The notes below the pieces were generated by a model, which saw nothing but the letters and a program-made list of their open reading frames with translations, was not told the DNA's origin and did no database searches. A stretch of DNA of 64,000 nucleotides from contig OX336391.1 of the NCBI GenBank assembly GCA_946902985.2, forward strand, positions 196,914,289-196,978,288, read 5' to 3'. This DNA is from Meconema thalassinum (Eukaryota > Arthropoda > Insecta > Orthoptera > Tettigoniidae). The translations under genes and the position numbers were made by a program. Below, piece by piece: positions 40,613 to 51,895 of this stretch; within the stretch, counting starts at the first letter, position 1; every line of letters begins with the position of its first letter.

Positions 40613-41560
40613 TCACAACTTACTCAGGTCCTCGTTAGTACTGATGACATGAATTGGACTCCCTTCTAATTTCCTAATCATGATCTTTCCACTTCTACTA
40701 ACCCAAAGGTATTTATAGCTCTTTTCCCGCTGCAGTTGCTTAGCCTTTGCAAATAAAACTCTTCTAGCTGGGGCAAGTGATTGATTAATATATATTGGGC
40801 TGGAAGTTGACATACCAAGGTGTGTTGTAGAAAGGGTCCGCTTAACCTTTCGTTTGGCAAGAAATTGCTCCTTGTGGGTCCTTCTAACAAATTTAACAAT
40901 AATTCCTGAAGTGGGACGATTGTGAGCCTTTTTCAGACGATGACAGGCATCAATCATGTCCTCCTTCAAATCTAAATCTAAAGCCTTGCCTATATTAATG
41001 ACAGTCTGTACGACATCTTCATTAGGGGACTCTGGAACACCAAATATTTCCACAGTGTTTGACCTTGAATATTGCTCAAGGTCATCACACCTCGATGCAA
41101 GATTATTTGCTACATTCGTCAGACGTCTGTTTTCGGATACTAAATTGTCTATGATTGTTTGTTGTCTATCAATAATTTCCTGCTGTTTACTGATAAGTTT
41201 GCTACTTTCATCCAATCTGTCATGACAGACATCAATAGATTTCCCCAGTTGCCTCTCAATGTCAGTAGTAGACTTGTTTACACTGTCCAATTTCTCCTGC
41301 ATAGATAGTAATAGTTTGTATATTTCACCAACAGATGGCACCACGGACGCGGGCTGGTTTTCACTATGTAAACTCTCACGCCTCTTACTATAGCACTGTT
41401 TACACCTCCATAATTGGCTCTGCGATCGCATATACTCTACATCCGCTTCTTTGAGATTCACACATTTACTGTGAAACCAATTATTACATTCACTGCACTG
41501 AATTTTGGCTGTTACGTCTTGTCTTGGCACTGCCTTTGAACATTCCAAGCAGGTACTCAT
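40613..41560 (-). CDS. LINE ORF1 protein (PHD finger, coiled coil, nucleic-acid-binding domain), 315 aa
   Basis: This is the nucleic-acid-binding partner of ORF2. An N-terminal PHD-type zinc finger runs from C4-x2-C7 through C22-x2-C25, H30-x2-C33 to C53-x2-C56. A coiled coil covers about residues 80-165 (KQQEIIDRQQTIIDNLVSEN). The C-terminal domain begins at DDLEQYSRSNTVEIFGVPES and resembles the transposase_22/RRM-like domain of CR1- and Jockey-group ORF1 proteins. The frame is intact. It ends 126 bases before ORF2, in the same direction. Confidence 0.9.
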   Translation of the reverse strand: MSTCLECSKAVPRQDVTAKIQCSECNNWFHSKCVNLKEADVEYMRSQSQLWRCKQCYSKRRESLHSENQPASVVPSVGEIYKLLLSMQEKLDSVNKSTTDIERQLGKSIDVCHDRLDESSKLISKQQEIIDRQQTIIDNLVSENRRLTNVANNLASRCDDLEQYSRSNTVEIFGVPESPNEDVVQTVINIGKALDLDLKEDMIDACHRLKKAHNRPTSGIIVKFVRRTHKEQFLAKRKVKRTLSTTHLGMSTSSPIYINQSLAPARRVLFAKAKQLQREKSYKYLWVSRSGKIMIRKLEGSPIHVISTNEDLSKL

Positions 41561-41874
41561 CGCTACACTCTTTGGATATACAGTATCGACTTGAAAGGCA
41601 AAGATGTGACAGTGAGGATACCCCTATACTTCAGTTGAATTAGGTTGGTAATACTGGTGTTCTAGTGTTTACATGCACATAACGACTATAAAAACTGCTC
41701 AATTTGGCAATTATGTGAATATCTACCGGTTTACATTATATATTAAATATTCCTGAGTAACTTACTGCACTCGTAGACACATGTTTAAGTCGTTCCACTT
41801 AAAAATTCACCAGAAACAACTCTATTTACACGGAGCACAAACTGACCCGAACGCCTTACGCCATTGCCAACACA
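41561..41874 (-). other. LINE 5' UTR / promoter region
   Basis: The 314 bases before the ORF1 ATG belong to the LINE, because the host-repeat match restarts at 41875. No further gene. Confidence 0.65.
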
Positions 41875-42188
41875 ATAGCAAGGATCTCCCTCATGTGGTT
41901 GTACATATGTCTCCTCATTAATTATATGTCTTCTACACTATCACAGTGACCTCATTGATCCATTAGCTGAATTCAGCTCATGCAGCAAAACCTTCTCGTG
42001 TTGGAAACAAATTTTCAGCGTTGCCCCAGGAAACAAAATGTAAATGCCTTTCAGTCGGTCAACACGAACCCATATTGTAATGGGTGCTGTTGCCTAAACC
42101 TGAAAAAATGACATGAGAGTGGTTATCCCACTTGGATGACCAGTTTCGATCGTCAAGCCATCATTATCAGTTAGTTTACAGTAATAGT
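41875..42188 (-). repeat. Older host repeat, right part
   Basis: Inverse of 50315-50640. Landmarks are CATGTGGTTGTACATATGTC, GCTGAATTCAGCTCATGCAG and CAGTCGGTCAACACGAACCC. It continues the repeat broken at 19557. Confidence 0.85.
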
Positions 42189-42540
42189 CTGACCGCCTCG
42201 ATGCGTTGTGGCTAGCATTCTTGGTTTACACCGTGGAGGCCCAGGTTTGATTCCCCGCTCTGCTAATAAATTTAATTCTGGTATGAGGGCTGGAACTGGG
42301 TTCGATTCCTAACTCAGGCATCCTGAAAGTGGTTTTCTGTGCTTTCCCACTTCTACTCCAGGCAAATGCCAGTATGGCACCTAACGTAAGGCCACGGCCA
42401 CTCCCTACCCAAATGCTGATTCAATTACTAATACACACACTGGTACAGACATCACAGTGACACAGGTTATAAGATTATATCTACTTTCACCCAAGTCCAC
42501 GGGGCTATACGGCCACAATGTCGCAAGGCCTCTAAAATAT
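42189..42540 (+). mobile_element. tRNA-derived SINE attached to the host repeat
   Basis: GACCGCCTCGATGCGTTGTG-GGCTAGCATTC head, CCCAGGTTTGATTCCCCGC B-box-like segment, CTACTCCAGGCAAATGCC body and a tail through ACGGGGCTATACGGCC. The other copy of the host repeat carries the same SINE at the same place (49970-50314), so the pair forms one duplicated unit. Confidence 0.75.
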
Positions 42541-42544
42541 ACAA

Positions 42545-42785
42545 CAACTTTAGGTGCCATCCTTGCATTTGCCTGGAGAAGAAATGAGAAACCACGGAAA
42601 TCTGCTTCTTGGAGGTGGGAATGAAACACACGTCTTCTTAGTTCTTCTCATCAGGCTGAGCAAACCCCGTTACAAACCTAAGACCAGAAATGGAGTTACT
42701 GCCACAGCCAGTAATCAAACCCGGACCTCAAGAATGACAGCCATGGAAGCTATCCACAGCGCCATTAGGTGGTCATTGATTCTAG
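42545..42785 (-). mobile_element. SINE, inverse copy
   Basis: On the minus strand it runs from the TGACCACCTAATGGCGCTGT head region, through the GGTCCGGGTTTGATTACTGG B-box-like region, to GTTTCTCATTTCTTCTCCAG and GGATGGCACCTAAAG. It forms an inverted pair with the 42189 copy. Confidence 0.7.
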
Positions 42786-43361
42786 GATAGGGGTACGTGC
42801 CTAGAAAATTGAAATTAATTAATATACCATCGCGGTATTTCCTAGAGGATGCACACTTGCATCACCGGGTTTCATATCTCGGATCTCGAACGTCAGTTAC
42901 CCCATCCAGCTGCTCGGCTACTCAGGTGGGGTAAGCGTAAAAGTCGAGGACATTTGATATGAATTAAAATACAGACAGTCTTCTTTGATCTCTCCGTCCT
43001 CGACAGCTAAAACAGCAGTTAAGAGACAACGACGAATTCAATCACGGTAAAAGCAAAGCTTGAGCATTCTCACAGATTGAGACTGGAAAACACAATACTT
43101 CAATAAGCGTCCAATTTACTTAAACTTAACTACCAGTAAAGGCTCGCTTTAAAAGAAGCAATTTAGATAAAAAGAATTACGCTCTCAATCCGAAATGTCT
43201 CTTTACGTTCTCGATACTTTTGATAGGTATCACATAAACTGAATGGGCCGTTAAAATGAACCTCCCACTTCAGCGCTAGTGACAGTTCTTTCATTGCACA
43301 GGAAGGGTAACCAATGCAATGCTCTGACAAATGCAATAACAAATACAATGACTAATTAAAG
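42786..43361. other. Non-coding stretch
   Basis: No gene and no repeat that I can match within the window. Confidence 0.4.
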
Positions 43362-44712
43362 AGCCTACTTTTCTTAAAACGTAAGATGCATGCCAATGAA
43401 TGACGAAATTAAGTTGGTAATATCGAAATATCTAATTAGTTCGAAATATACCTGGTAAAATGTAGCCTAATAGATCACTACAGTTGGCAGCCCAGGTGAC
43501 TGAATATAATCTTAGTTCCATCTCTTAACCTACAGAATACAAAATTTGGTTTGAAGTCCAATGGACAGCATGGACGTTACATGCAGTTAGACAATAGATA
43601 TATCGGCGCACGTAAAAACATGATGACAACAATGTCATGCATGTGTTGGTAAGAAATAATCTGAATTATGATGATCTTTTGTTGTGCCAATTATGGATGA
43701 AATCCATTTGTTAGTATAGTAACATGTATTTTAAAATTGGACTTATCAGCAGGCTTAGAATCACGCTGGCAGCACTGACGTATATTAGTTACTCCAAATT
43801 AATCTAGAATGTCAGGTACTATACGTGTGCAAAGTTTAGGGCTGTTGGCTTGCTTTCTGATATATTGATATTAGGTTAAAAAGTAGAGACAGCATTTATT
43901 AACAATTGTCAGCCCTGTTGCTCTTACGAATACGCATAATCATATCTGTTAGGGTACACATAGCACATACGAAATTTGATTGAAATCCAATTGATAGTAT
44001 AGAAGTTACATGTATTTAAAATTGGTCCTATCAGTGGCTTAGAATCTTGTTGGTAGCACTGACGTATATTACTTACTCCAAATTAATCTAGAATGTCAGG
44101 TACTGTACGTGTGAATAGTTTAAAGCTGTCGGCTTGCATACCTTCTGATATATTGGTATTCGGATAAAAAAAAGAATAGAGAGAACATTTATTGACAGTT
44201 GGCAGCCCTGGTGGATCTTAGGAATATGCTCAGCCATTTCTGTTTATGTACACATAGTACATACGAAATTTGGTTGAAATCCAATTGATAGCGTAGAAGG
44301 TTTATGCGTTTAAAAATTGGACCTATCAGCAGGCTTAGAATCATTTTGGCAACACTACCAGGTATGTCCCCGTGGCAATTGAACTGAAATATTATTGCCT
44401 ATATGTGTGTCAATGTTGGTATAGCTCCCGTGCATACCTTCCATAATATCCAACATGGAGCTCAAAATTCAAATGAGGGTTTTCAGAAGTTGGTAGCACT
44501 GACATCATTTTCAAATATGGGATTGAGATATTCAGGTATAGATCATTACTCATACCAAATTTGGTTTCGATTGTTGCATCCATTTAGAAGTTGATAGGGG
44601 GGAACACACACACACAGACAGACAGACAGAAGGTCAGACACAGACACATTTTCCCGGATCGATCTCATAAGTCTACTTTTTCCTCATTTTTGCAAAATGT
44701 GAAAAGTAGGCT
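43362..44712 (+). mobile_element. Hairpin-ended tandem-unit element (second family)
   Basis: Ends are AGCCTACTTTTC and GAAAAGTAGGCT, with a right-end hairpin. Inside are nearly three units of 284-296 bp: GGCTTAGAATC at 43752, 44036 and 44332, and GAAATTTG.TTGAAATCCAAT at 43971 and 44265. The right part carries (CA)n(GACA)n at about 44607-44645. The architecture is the same as 9345-11773 although the unit sequence is largely different. Confidence 0.7.
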
Positions 44713-44948
44713 GATAAAGCCAGAAGGCTACGAAGGCCTACGAAGAGGTGATCCTAGGCCGCCCTTCCTTCCCTTACCACACCAAAATCACGTGGTCCCC
44801 ACAATAACCGCTCACCTATCCAAGTTCAGAAAATGTTTAATGCTGCTTAAGGTGGCACTAACATAGGTGTTGATGAAAGAAATCAATTTCCTCCTTTTTG
44901 GCGTTTTGGATAGCCAGCATATTAAAATATCATAGGGAACAAATGTTT

Positions 44949-45291
44949 GGTGCTTTTCAGTACCATTGTACCCAAATCCTGAAACAAATTACATGTGATT
45001 TATAAATACACTTGGATGACCAGTTTCAATCGTCATGCGATGATCATCAGATCATTACACTTAGGCTATAAGGTATGTCTGAAAATAAGGGTGAAATGAG
45101 TGTAAAGGAAGGATCGGATGATGATCGCTTGACGATCGAAACTGGTCATCCAAGTGTATTTATTAATATCATGTAATTTTATTCAGGATTAGGGAATAAC
45201 CCATCTCATTTGGGTACAATCGTGTTGACCGACTGAAAAGCATTAATCTTTTGTCTACTAAGTCAACACTGAAAATAGCTTCAAACACCAT
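44949..45291. mobile_element. Foldback element with 13-bp target duplication
   Basis: AATATCATAGGGA stands at 44936-44948 and 45292-45304. Between them are two inverse arms, with landmarks ACCCAAATCCTGAA, ACACTTGGATGACCAGTTTC, TCGTCATGCGATGATC and their complements, and tips TGTTTGGTGCTTTTCAGT versus ATGGTGTTTGAAGC. One-arm relatives occur at 17955-18230, 42060-42160 and 50330-50460. Confidence 0.75.
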
Positions 45292-45410
45292 AATATCATA
45301 GGGAGTTTGTTTGGAGCAAAAAAGTTAATCTCTTTCTGAGATATGGGTGATTGAAGATTGTCAACATTGGAAACATCTACCATTTCTTTATTAATCTACT
45401 AGCAACCCGG

Positions 45411-45435
45411 CCCGGCTTCGCCCGGGAACAGTTGA
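45411..45435. other. GC-rich hairpin
   Basis: AACCCGGCCCGGCTTCGCCCGGG forms a short hairpin of the kind found at the 5' edge of several insect retroelements (shown here as the core CCCGGCTTCGCCCGGG). No adjacent ORF is seen. Confidence 0.4.
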
Positions 45436-45562
45436 GAATGCATTACTTGATAAGCGCTTCTTTACGATGTCAATGAACTACGATCTATATCCGTTTTACG
45501 TCTCGGCATGATGGTTTAAAATCACTGACTGGACTATTAACTATATTATCATGGAGATGCAT

Positions 45563-45860
45563 AAGCCTCCGTGGCTTAGGCGGCAGCACGCCGGCCTCTC
45601 ACCGCTGGGTCCGTGGTTCAACTCCCGGTCACTCCATGTGAGATCTGTGCTGGACAAAACGGAGGCAGACAGGTTTTTCTCCGGGTACTCCGGTTTTCCC
45701 TGTCAAAATTTCATTCCAGCAACACTCTCCACTATCATTTCATTTCACCTGTCATCCATTTAATCATTGCCCCAGAGGAGTGCGTCAGGCCTCGGCAGCC
45801 GGCACAGTCCATATCCTGACCCGGTCGGAAACTGGAAGCAGGCTGTGGATTTTCATTTTC
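45563..45860 (+). mobile_element. tRNA-derived SINE with 15-bp target duplication
   Basis: Same family as 1232-1562, here in plus orientation. It is flanked by ATCATGGAGATGCAT at 45548-45562 and 45861-45875. The tail ends GGATTTTCATTTTC. Confidence 0.88.
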
Positions 45861-45875
45861 ATCATGGAGATGCAT

Positions 45876-46970
45876 GTGCAACAAATTCTTGTCAGACGTA
45901 ATTTAAGAATGGCGAGGTGATGAAACACAAATCCCCCTTCCGTCCAATCTAAAAACACTTATAGTGGACGATACATTGAATATAGAGATGTGCTCTCGTG
46001 TACGTTTGTGTAGAACTTTTCTTCTTATACTCATTGCATATTGAATTTTTAACGGCTTGCCCAGCGTAAGCTTACAAAGCGCTCGGACGCCTGGTTTTTA
46101 TTCGACTTTTCCACTGAAATCATTACTGGTCGGCTTCCTTTGATTATAAATAAATTATTTTCTAAAGAAATCATCCTCGAGATATCCTTTATAGAATGGT
46201 GAAAACTGCATCAAAATCCATCCAATGGTTCTCGAGTTTACTCGTAACATCCAAGAATCGGGGACTTTGATTTATACTAAGTAGAGATTTGCAGACATTG
46301 CTTTGAGAGCAATTTTTACAACTTTTATTTTTGTGCAAATAAGGCACATTATCTCGTAATTTACTGCATTGACCTACTTAAGATTTTCACGGTATCTTTA
46401 TATGCATACAGAATATGCAATAATGTGGCCTAGAATACTAGCTGCAGTATTAATGCATTCCTTCAAAAATTTACAAAAAATATGTTTGAAGATTGAGAAC
46501 TATAAATCTAAATTGGATTGCAAGCCATGAAATCTTCTTCAAATGCATTTAGTTTCAAATCTTTAACTTCAATAGTAAGATAAAAATTGTACCATTTGCT
46601 TAATATTTTGGTTTAAGAATTGTTTAATTGTAATGTTGGGAACAGTGAATGATATTGCCTTTTTAGTAACTTAACCATTTTATCTTATAAAAGTAAATGT
46701 AGATGAATGTTCATAACAATTGATTCCGAAGTTTCTGCAGTTGGTTCATATTAAGAAACAGCACTGTTTTGTTCAGCTATTCAGGTAGTGCCACCTTAAG
46801 TACGGATATCTCACGAGAACCGGTGTTACAACATGGCCAAGTCGTTGGAAATAATAACGTTGTACGTTACTTCCCAACTATCTGGTTGTCTGAAAGTCAA
46901 GATATATTGCTTACAATTGCAGTTTGACAAAGGGAGTGTATTTAAAAATTAAGGAATGTTTTGAAATCAT
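45876..46970. other. Non-coding AT-rich stretch
   Basis: No gene or matched repeat seen. Confidence 0.4.
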
Positions 46971-46971
46971 T

Positions 46972-47203
46972 GCTGGCTGCCGTGATATACGGATAGGATG
47001 CCTGCCTCTGACCCGGAGATCCCGGTTTCGATCCCCAGTACCCTCAGGGCTTTTAGACACTGACGTGAGGGTCAGTATGGGATGCGCTTAGTCTAGACCA
47101 TTAAACGACCAGTAGTATCTGGCAACTATGCGATTGGCAGTGTCTATATCTCCGTTAACCACGAAGATACGCTAAAGACATCTGTTGTCAAGAAAGAAGA
47201 AGT
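46972..47203 (+). mobile_element. tRNA-derived SINE-like sequence
   Basis: GGCTGCCGTGATATACGGA with a B-box-like CCCGGTTTCGATCCCCAG, then a body CTGACGTGAGGGTCAGTATG and a tail ending in AAGAAAGAAGAAG. It differs from the other two SINE families in the window. Confidence 0.5.
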
Positions 47204-47392
47204 CAACACCAAACCCTCATAACTAGTTATGCGTGTTTGAGTGGCAGGATTTTGGAAATGAACGGCTTTCAAGTGTGTATCGGATGGCCGACTGAAATTT
47301 ACTACATTGGATGAGAGACATATGGGGGTTTGAAAGAAATTTGCCCTTAGAGGCTCAGCGTCGATAATTTACCAGACATCATAGGTATTTAT

Positions 47393-48454
47393 ATACAGAT
47401 AACTTACAGGATGGATGGGAAGATCTTTAATTTGAGCCGTCTAAAGGCAAGGACTCGAACATCTCCTGCTGCATTGGTTGAGTTACAGTACGCTGATGAT
47501 AATGCAGTAGTAGCTCAATCAGAGGACGAACTTAGGAAAATCCTGAATGCTTTTTCTTCAGCCTACAAAAAGATTGGGCTGAAACTTAACACCAGTAAAA
47601 CCCAAGTCCTCTACCAACCAGCCCCTGGACAAGGACAAAGAAACATCAATGTCACCATCGACGGAGCGAAGCTTCAAGAAGTTAACGCCTTTTCTTATCT
47701 TGGCAGCACCCTGTCATCAAGTGCAAATATAGATTCCGAAATCCAACACAGGATTAACCGTGCTGGGGCATCCTTTGCAAGATTGAGGTCTAGAGTTTTT
47801 GACAACCATGATATCAATGCTGCAACGAAGATCCTTGTGTACAACTCGGTTGTAGTTCCCACCTTACTTTACGGATCTGAATCCTGGACATGCTACAGAC
47901 GTCATTTTAAAAAGCTGGAGCAATATCACCAGCGTTGTTTGAGGAGAATTCTTCGTGTCACATGGCAAGACAAACGCACAAACACCAGCATTCTCGAAGA
48001 AGCACAGACTACCAGTGTTGAAGCCATTCTTTTAAAACGTCAGCTGCGATGGACAGGACACGTAATCCGCATGCCCAATAATCGCATTCCCAAGCAAGTG
48101 TTTTGCTCTGAACTAACTGAGGGCAAGCGCTGTGTGGGAGGTCCGAGGAAGCGATTCAAAGACGTACTAAAGGCTAATATGCAAATGTGCCATATTAATA
48201 TCAACAACTGGGAGACCTTAGCTCTTGATCGCTCATCCTGGAGATCAATTGTTCATCGTGGTGCGATACTTTTTGAAGAAAACCGCCGACGTATGATAGA
48301 AGATCGGAGGCAACGCAGAAAGAACAGAGTGTTCATTAGAAGACAGGGAATGAATGCGGATGTCTCACCTGACCCTGATACTACCTGTCATCACTGCGGG
48401 AAACTGTGTCTCTCCCGCATTGGGCTTTTTAGTCACCTCCGGACTCATCGATGA
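47393..48454 (+). pseudogene. 5'-truncated non-LTR retrotransposon, RT C-terminal part
   Basis: The frame begins in the middle of the RT (TYRMDGKIFNLSRL) just before the catalytic box (ELQYADDNAVVAQ). It continues through FSYLGSTLSSSANIDSEIQH, LLYGSESWT and HQRCLRRIL to LLKRQLRWTGHVIRMPNNRI, and ends with a C2H2-type finger CHHCGKLCLSRIGLFSHLRTH (quoted as CHHCGK...FSHLRTH). There are no internal stops over 347 codons. Missing endonuclease and finger/palm motifs show 5' truncation at insertion, not later decay. The 3' end has a short ATC-rich tail at about 48508. The clade is not assigned. Confidence 0.85.
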
Positions 48455-48520
48455 AGAGTCATTCAGTATTGGAAGGCCAACCTACTCGAGACGAGTGTTT
48501 GCTATCATCATCATTATATA

Positions 48521-49969
48521 CCATCGGTTTATGGTAAGGTAAAGAAAAGAGCCAGGGAAGAACCGTATATCCAGGAAAGAGGATTGCCTACAGGTAAAAC
48601 CTGGCATCTTGGCGACAGTACATGCAAGGATGTGGAAGGACAATGGTTTGTTATTTTAGTATAGGAGGTGTGCCATTGGAAAGTTGCATTGTCCATTGCC
48701 TCACCGTGATTGCGTTTGGCAGGGGAATCAGTTGTACTGCTGGGATTAGCATGCCCACAATGGCGATTGGGCAGTGTGCTCTTCAAGTCACCGTAGCTTA
48801 AATACCAGTTTGAGGGAGTCTGGATACGTCTGTACCCTTCCCGCTGTGTTTGGGCGGTGATTCGACTCAGTTCTGGAGGTGGAAATATCAGGCTGCACCC
48901 GAATGCTCCGCCTGCTGGCTCGCTGAACACTTCCACAGGAAGATTCATTAACCCCGGAGTGGTGGCGCGGGGTCTTTTGTAACCTGGCGCAAATTTATTT
49001 CGTTAGAGTGTGCTTGTTTCTAAACATAGAGACCTTGGTTGCCACATACCTCTCCCCACATTCCTTGCCGTTAGTCTGAGGTCAATTACATTGTAGTGAA
49101 AAGGTGTTCATTATTAGAAAGAGAGATTATTGTCAAGCGGCGCGTGTGAGAGAACCCAATAGTTGATTTATTAAAATCATATTTTTTCGAAAGTTTTGTA
49201 AACATTGGTTTGATGGTTCCCTGGTGTTCCATTTAGCTACTGGGCAAATCGTATTAATGAGCTCCATGAACTCCTTAGGTGTATACATTTTATTTCATAA
49301 CCTGTTCTAGTGTGGTATATATGGCTTCGTGTACATTGTTTGGTAACCTATACTGTGAGGCAAATATGCATTTATTTTCAATCAAATATCACGCAATTGA
49401 GTGAATAAACCCAATATATCAATGTATGATACATAAAACTTAGTAATGTTTTATCAGAGCAAGTTCCGTCATAGGAGTCAGCTCTCACGTTGAATCAACG
49501 AGCGACACCTTTCCAGACCCTTGAAGACCTACGCGGTGTGTAAATAAAATTTGATGGTAAGATGTAAAACCTACGTGTGCAAGACGAGATAATTTTTCTT
49601 GAGCTTGAATATTCACCAACCTTCAAGTGGACTCATCCAGCACTTGTCTTGTTGTGATTCATTTCTCTCGTACAATTAAGTTAGTTGAGCGGTGTTAGTT
49701 GTTTTATGGAATTGTTGCAATGTATGGAAAGTTTTAACCCCTCGGGCCTATCTACTACCAGCAATATTGTAGTTCTCGTTTCTTGTGCGTAATGTCGAAC
49801 CGAAAGGCACTAAAAATGAACAAGGGAAGAAGACTGATGAATCAAGAATTCCGGCTTGCTTTGAAGCTTCAGACGGTGAAGGTGTTGGGGGAGATCCATT
49901 TCCATCAGGAGAGGAAAACGTAGAAGACAGTGATCATAACTGGGATTCATACAAAGTGCTGGCCTGATC
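48521..49969. other. Region without a recognised gene
   Basis: A 139-codon minus-strand frame (48529-48948) has no recognisable domain. Its sequence style (CCGGGGTTAATGAATCTTCC ... AAGATGCCAGGTTTTACCTG) looks like part of a retroelement leader. The 60-codon frame at 49785-49967 is acidic and short. I support neither as a gene. Confidence 0.4.
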
Positions 49970-50314
49970 AGGGGATTTGCGACTTCGTGTTCATAAATCC
50001 CCGTGTATTTGGGTGTATGTAGAATTTGTCTTATAACCTGTGTCATGTGATGTCATTACTGGTGTGTGTATTTGTATTTGAGGTAGCATTTGGGTAGGGA
50101 GCGGCCGTGGCCTTAGGTTAGGTGCCATCCTGGAATTTGCCTGGAGTAGAAGTGGGAAACCACGGAAAACCACTTCCAGGATGGCTGAGCTAGGACTCAA
50201 CCCCATTTCCAGCCCTCATGCCAGAATTTAATTTCTTGGCGGAGCCGGGAAACAAACCCGGGCCTCCACGGTGACAATCAAGAATGCTAGCCATTACGCA
50301 ACGAGTCGGTCAGG
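49970..50314 (-). mobile_element. SINE attached to the second host-repeat copy
   Basis: Minus-strand copy of the 42189 SINE, with the head at about 50314 (GACCGACTCGTTGCGTAATG) and the ACGGGGATTTATGAAC tail at about 49990. Confidence 0.75.
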
Positions 50315-51046
50315 CTATTAGTGCAAACTAACTGATGATGATCGCTTGACGCTCGAAACTGGTCAGCTAAGTGTAACTACTATCATGCCATTTCTTTCAG
50401 GTTGAGGCAACAGCACCCATTACAATTTAGGTACATTCGTGTTGACCGACTGAAAGGCATTTACATTTTGTTTCCTGGGGCAACGCGGAAAATTTGTTTC
50501 CAACACGAGAAGTTCTTTCTACAGACATGTTTTGCTGCATGAGCTGAATTCAGCTAATGGATCAATGAGGCTCCTGTGATAGTGTAGAAGACATATAATT
50601 AATGAGGAGACATATGTACAACCACATGAGGGAGATGCTTGCTATAATTACACAGAACTGTCCGTGCCTAATGAAGTGGCAACACTATTCCCGTATGTAA
50701 TCAGCCAATCAGGCTGCTCTGTGCCATAGTGATGAACCAACAACTAAATCACAGGATACGCCAGAATGCTTTGGAATATGATATTTTAAATGTACCGTAC
50801 ATTTTGTTGGGGGAGCGTGGTGCAGTGGCTGAGCTGCTTGTCCTTCAGCTGGACGGTGGGACTCAAAACAATATTGTTCAATTAGGAGTGACAACAATAT
50901 GGAATTTTCACCTCGATCACGTGGCGTCAGAGAGGACATCTGGCCGAAACAAACATGAGTCAGTTTGGCTTCGGTGACATCAATCAATTAATTAATTAAT
51001 TAATTTTAAATGAAAATGAGTCAAGTTTTCTTCTATGATCTCAATG
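50315..51046 (+). repeat. Older host repeat, uninterrupted copy (empty site)
   Basis: Collinear inverse of 19085-19557 plus 41875-42188, without the LINE. At about 50647-50662 it reads GCTATAATTACACAGA, which is the sequence that the LINE split in the other copy. It contains a foldback arm (CTGATGATGATCGCTTGACG...) and ends in TTAATTAA runs leading into the 67-bp array. Confidence 0.85.
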
Positions 51047-51055
51047 AATTAAACT

Positions 51056-51292
51056 TCTTCTTCTTTTTTCTTTCGCCGTTATGCTCATTCAAAGAACGCG
51101 TTTGAACTTGTTAGTTGGCCTGATGGTTTTCGCCTTCTTATCCTCCCAAAATCTCTTCATGAATGCACTGTGTTGCATCTTGCATTCTGTCGACCACTTC
51201 CTACCAGTTTTCTTTATGGGTTTCTCCCTAAATTTATGGTTGACCAATTTTGTCCTAAAAGCTCTACGATTGTCTATCATGTCGTCTATGAT
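51056..51292 (-). pseudogene. 5'-truncated RTE LINE, C-terminal end
   Basis: On the minus strand the frame NRRAFRTKLVNHKFREKP...TGRKWSTE...KRFWEDKKAK matches the last 50 residues of the 5457-8477 element (NRSLFREAIQNAKFQERK...TGRKWTQEE...KEIWKQRK). A (GAA)n tail follows at 51056-51071. It is flanked by AATTAAACT at 51047-51055 and 51293-51301. Confidence 0.75.
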
Positions 51293-51369
51293 AATTAAAC
51301 TATTATTATTAATTTATTCTTTTTTAACAAAAATGAATAAATGTGACTCCAGTGACCTCCCTTATTTAG

Positions 51370-51680
51370 TTAACGAATGAATTATCCTTTTATTCCGAAA
51401 TAAGTCATGTTAGCTCCCGTGCACTTAATTAATTGGTTTACTAATGAATTATCCTTTTATTCGGAAATAAGTCATGTTAGCTCCGGTGAACTTAACTAAT
51501 TGGTTAATTAATGAATTATCCTTTTAAACGAAGATAAGTAAAGATAGTCCCATCGACCTCAATGAAAATGTTAGTTAATTATTTATCCTTTTATATGAAA
51601 ATGAGTCAAGTTAGTTCTGGAACCCCACTTAATTATTTCATCTATTCATTATCCTTTGAAATGAAAATGAGTAATAATAT
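51370..51680 (+). repeat. 67-bp tandem array
   Basis: ATTATCC-type landmarks fall at 51381, 51448, 51515, about 51582 and about 51649. Units contain GAAATAAGTCATGTTAGCTC and runs of TTAATTAATT. Further diverged units flank the RTE insertion (from about 50985) and, in inverse, 19085-19240. Confidence 0.8.
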
Positions 51681-51684
51681 TAAT

Positions 51685-51895
51685 ATAATTGGTTTTACGT
51701 TCCTTTTAACAACTGCGGGTTTTAGAAACGCCGGGATGCCGGAATTTCACCCCAAAGGGGATCTTTAACGTGTCCCTTCGCATTTAAGCACCCTCAAATT
51801 GCCAACAGACTGCACCAGAATGTGTTCCCATAACCTTGGAAACAAGCAGGCGAGAACGTTCCACTGCACCATGCAGCATACCAAGTTGGTTATTT
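51685..51895 (+). repeat. Dispersed repeat fragment
   Basis: GGTTTTACGTTCCTTTTAAC ... GAAACGCCGGGATGCCGGAATTT (in parts) ... CTTTAACGTG..., TTTAAGCACC, ACCAAGTTGGTT. I recognise this pattern as a common repeat of large insect genomes but cannot name it. Confidence 0.4.

Noticed and set aside
48529..48948. 139-codon minus-strand frame
   Set aside because: No motif, Pro/Ser-rich composition, and it lies between a LINE end and repeats. It is probably an untranslated retroelement part.
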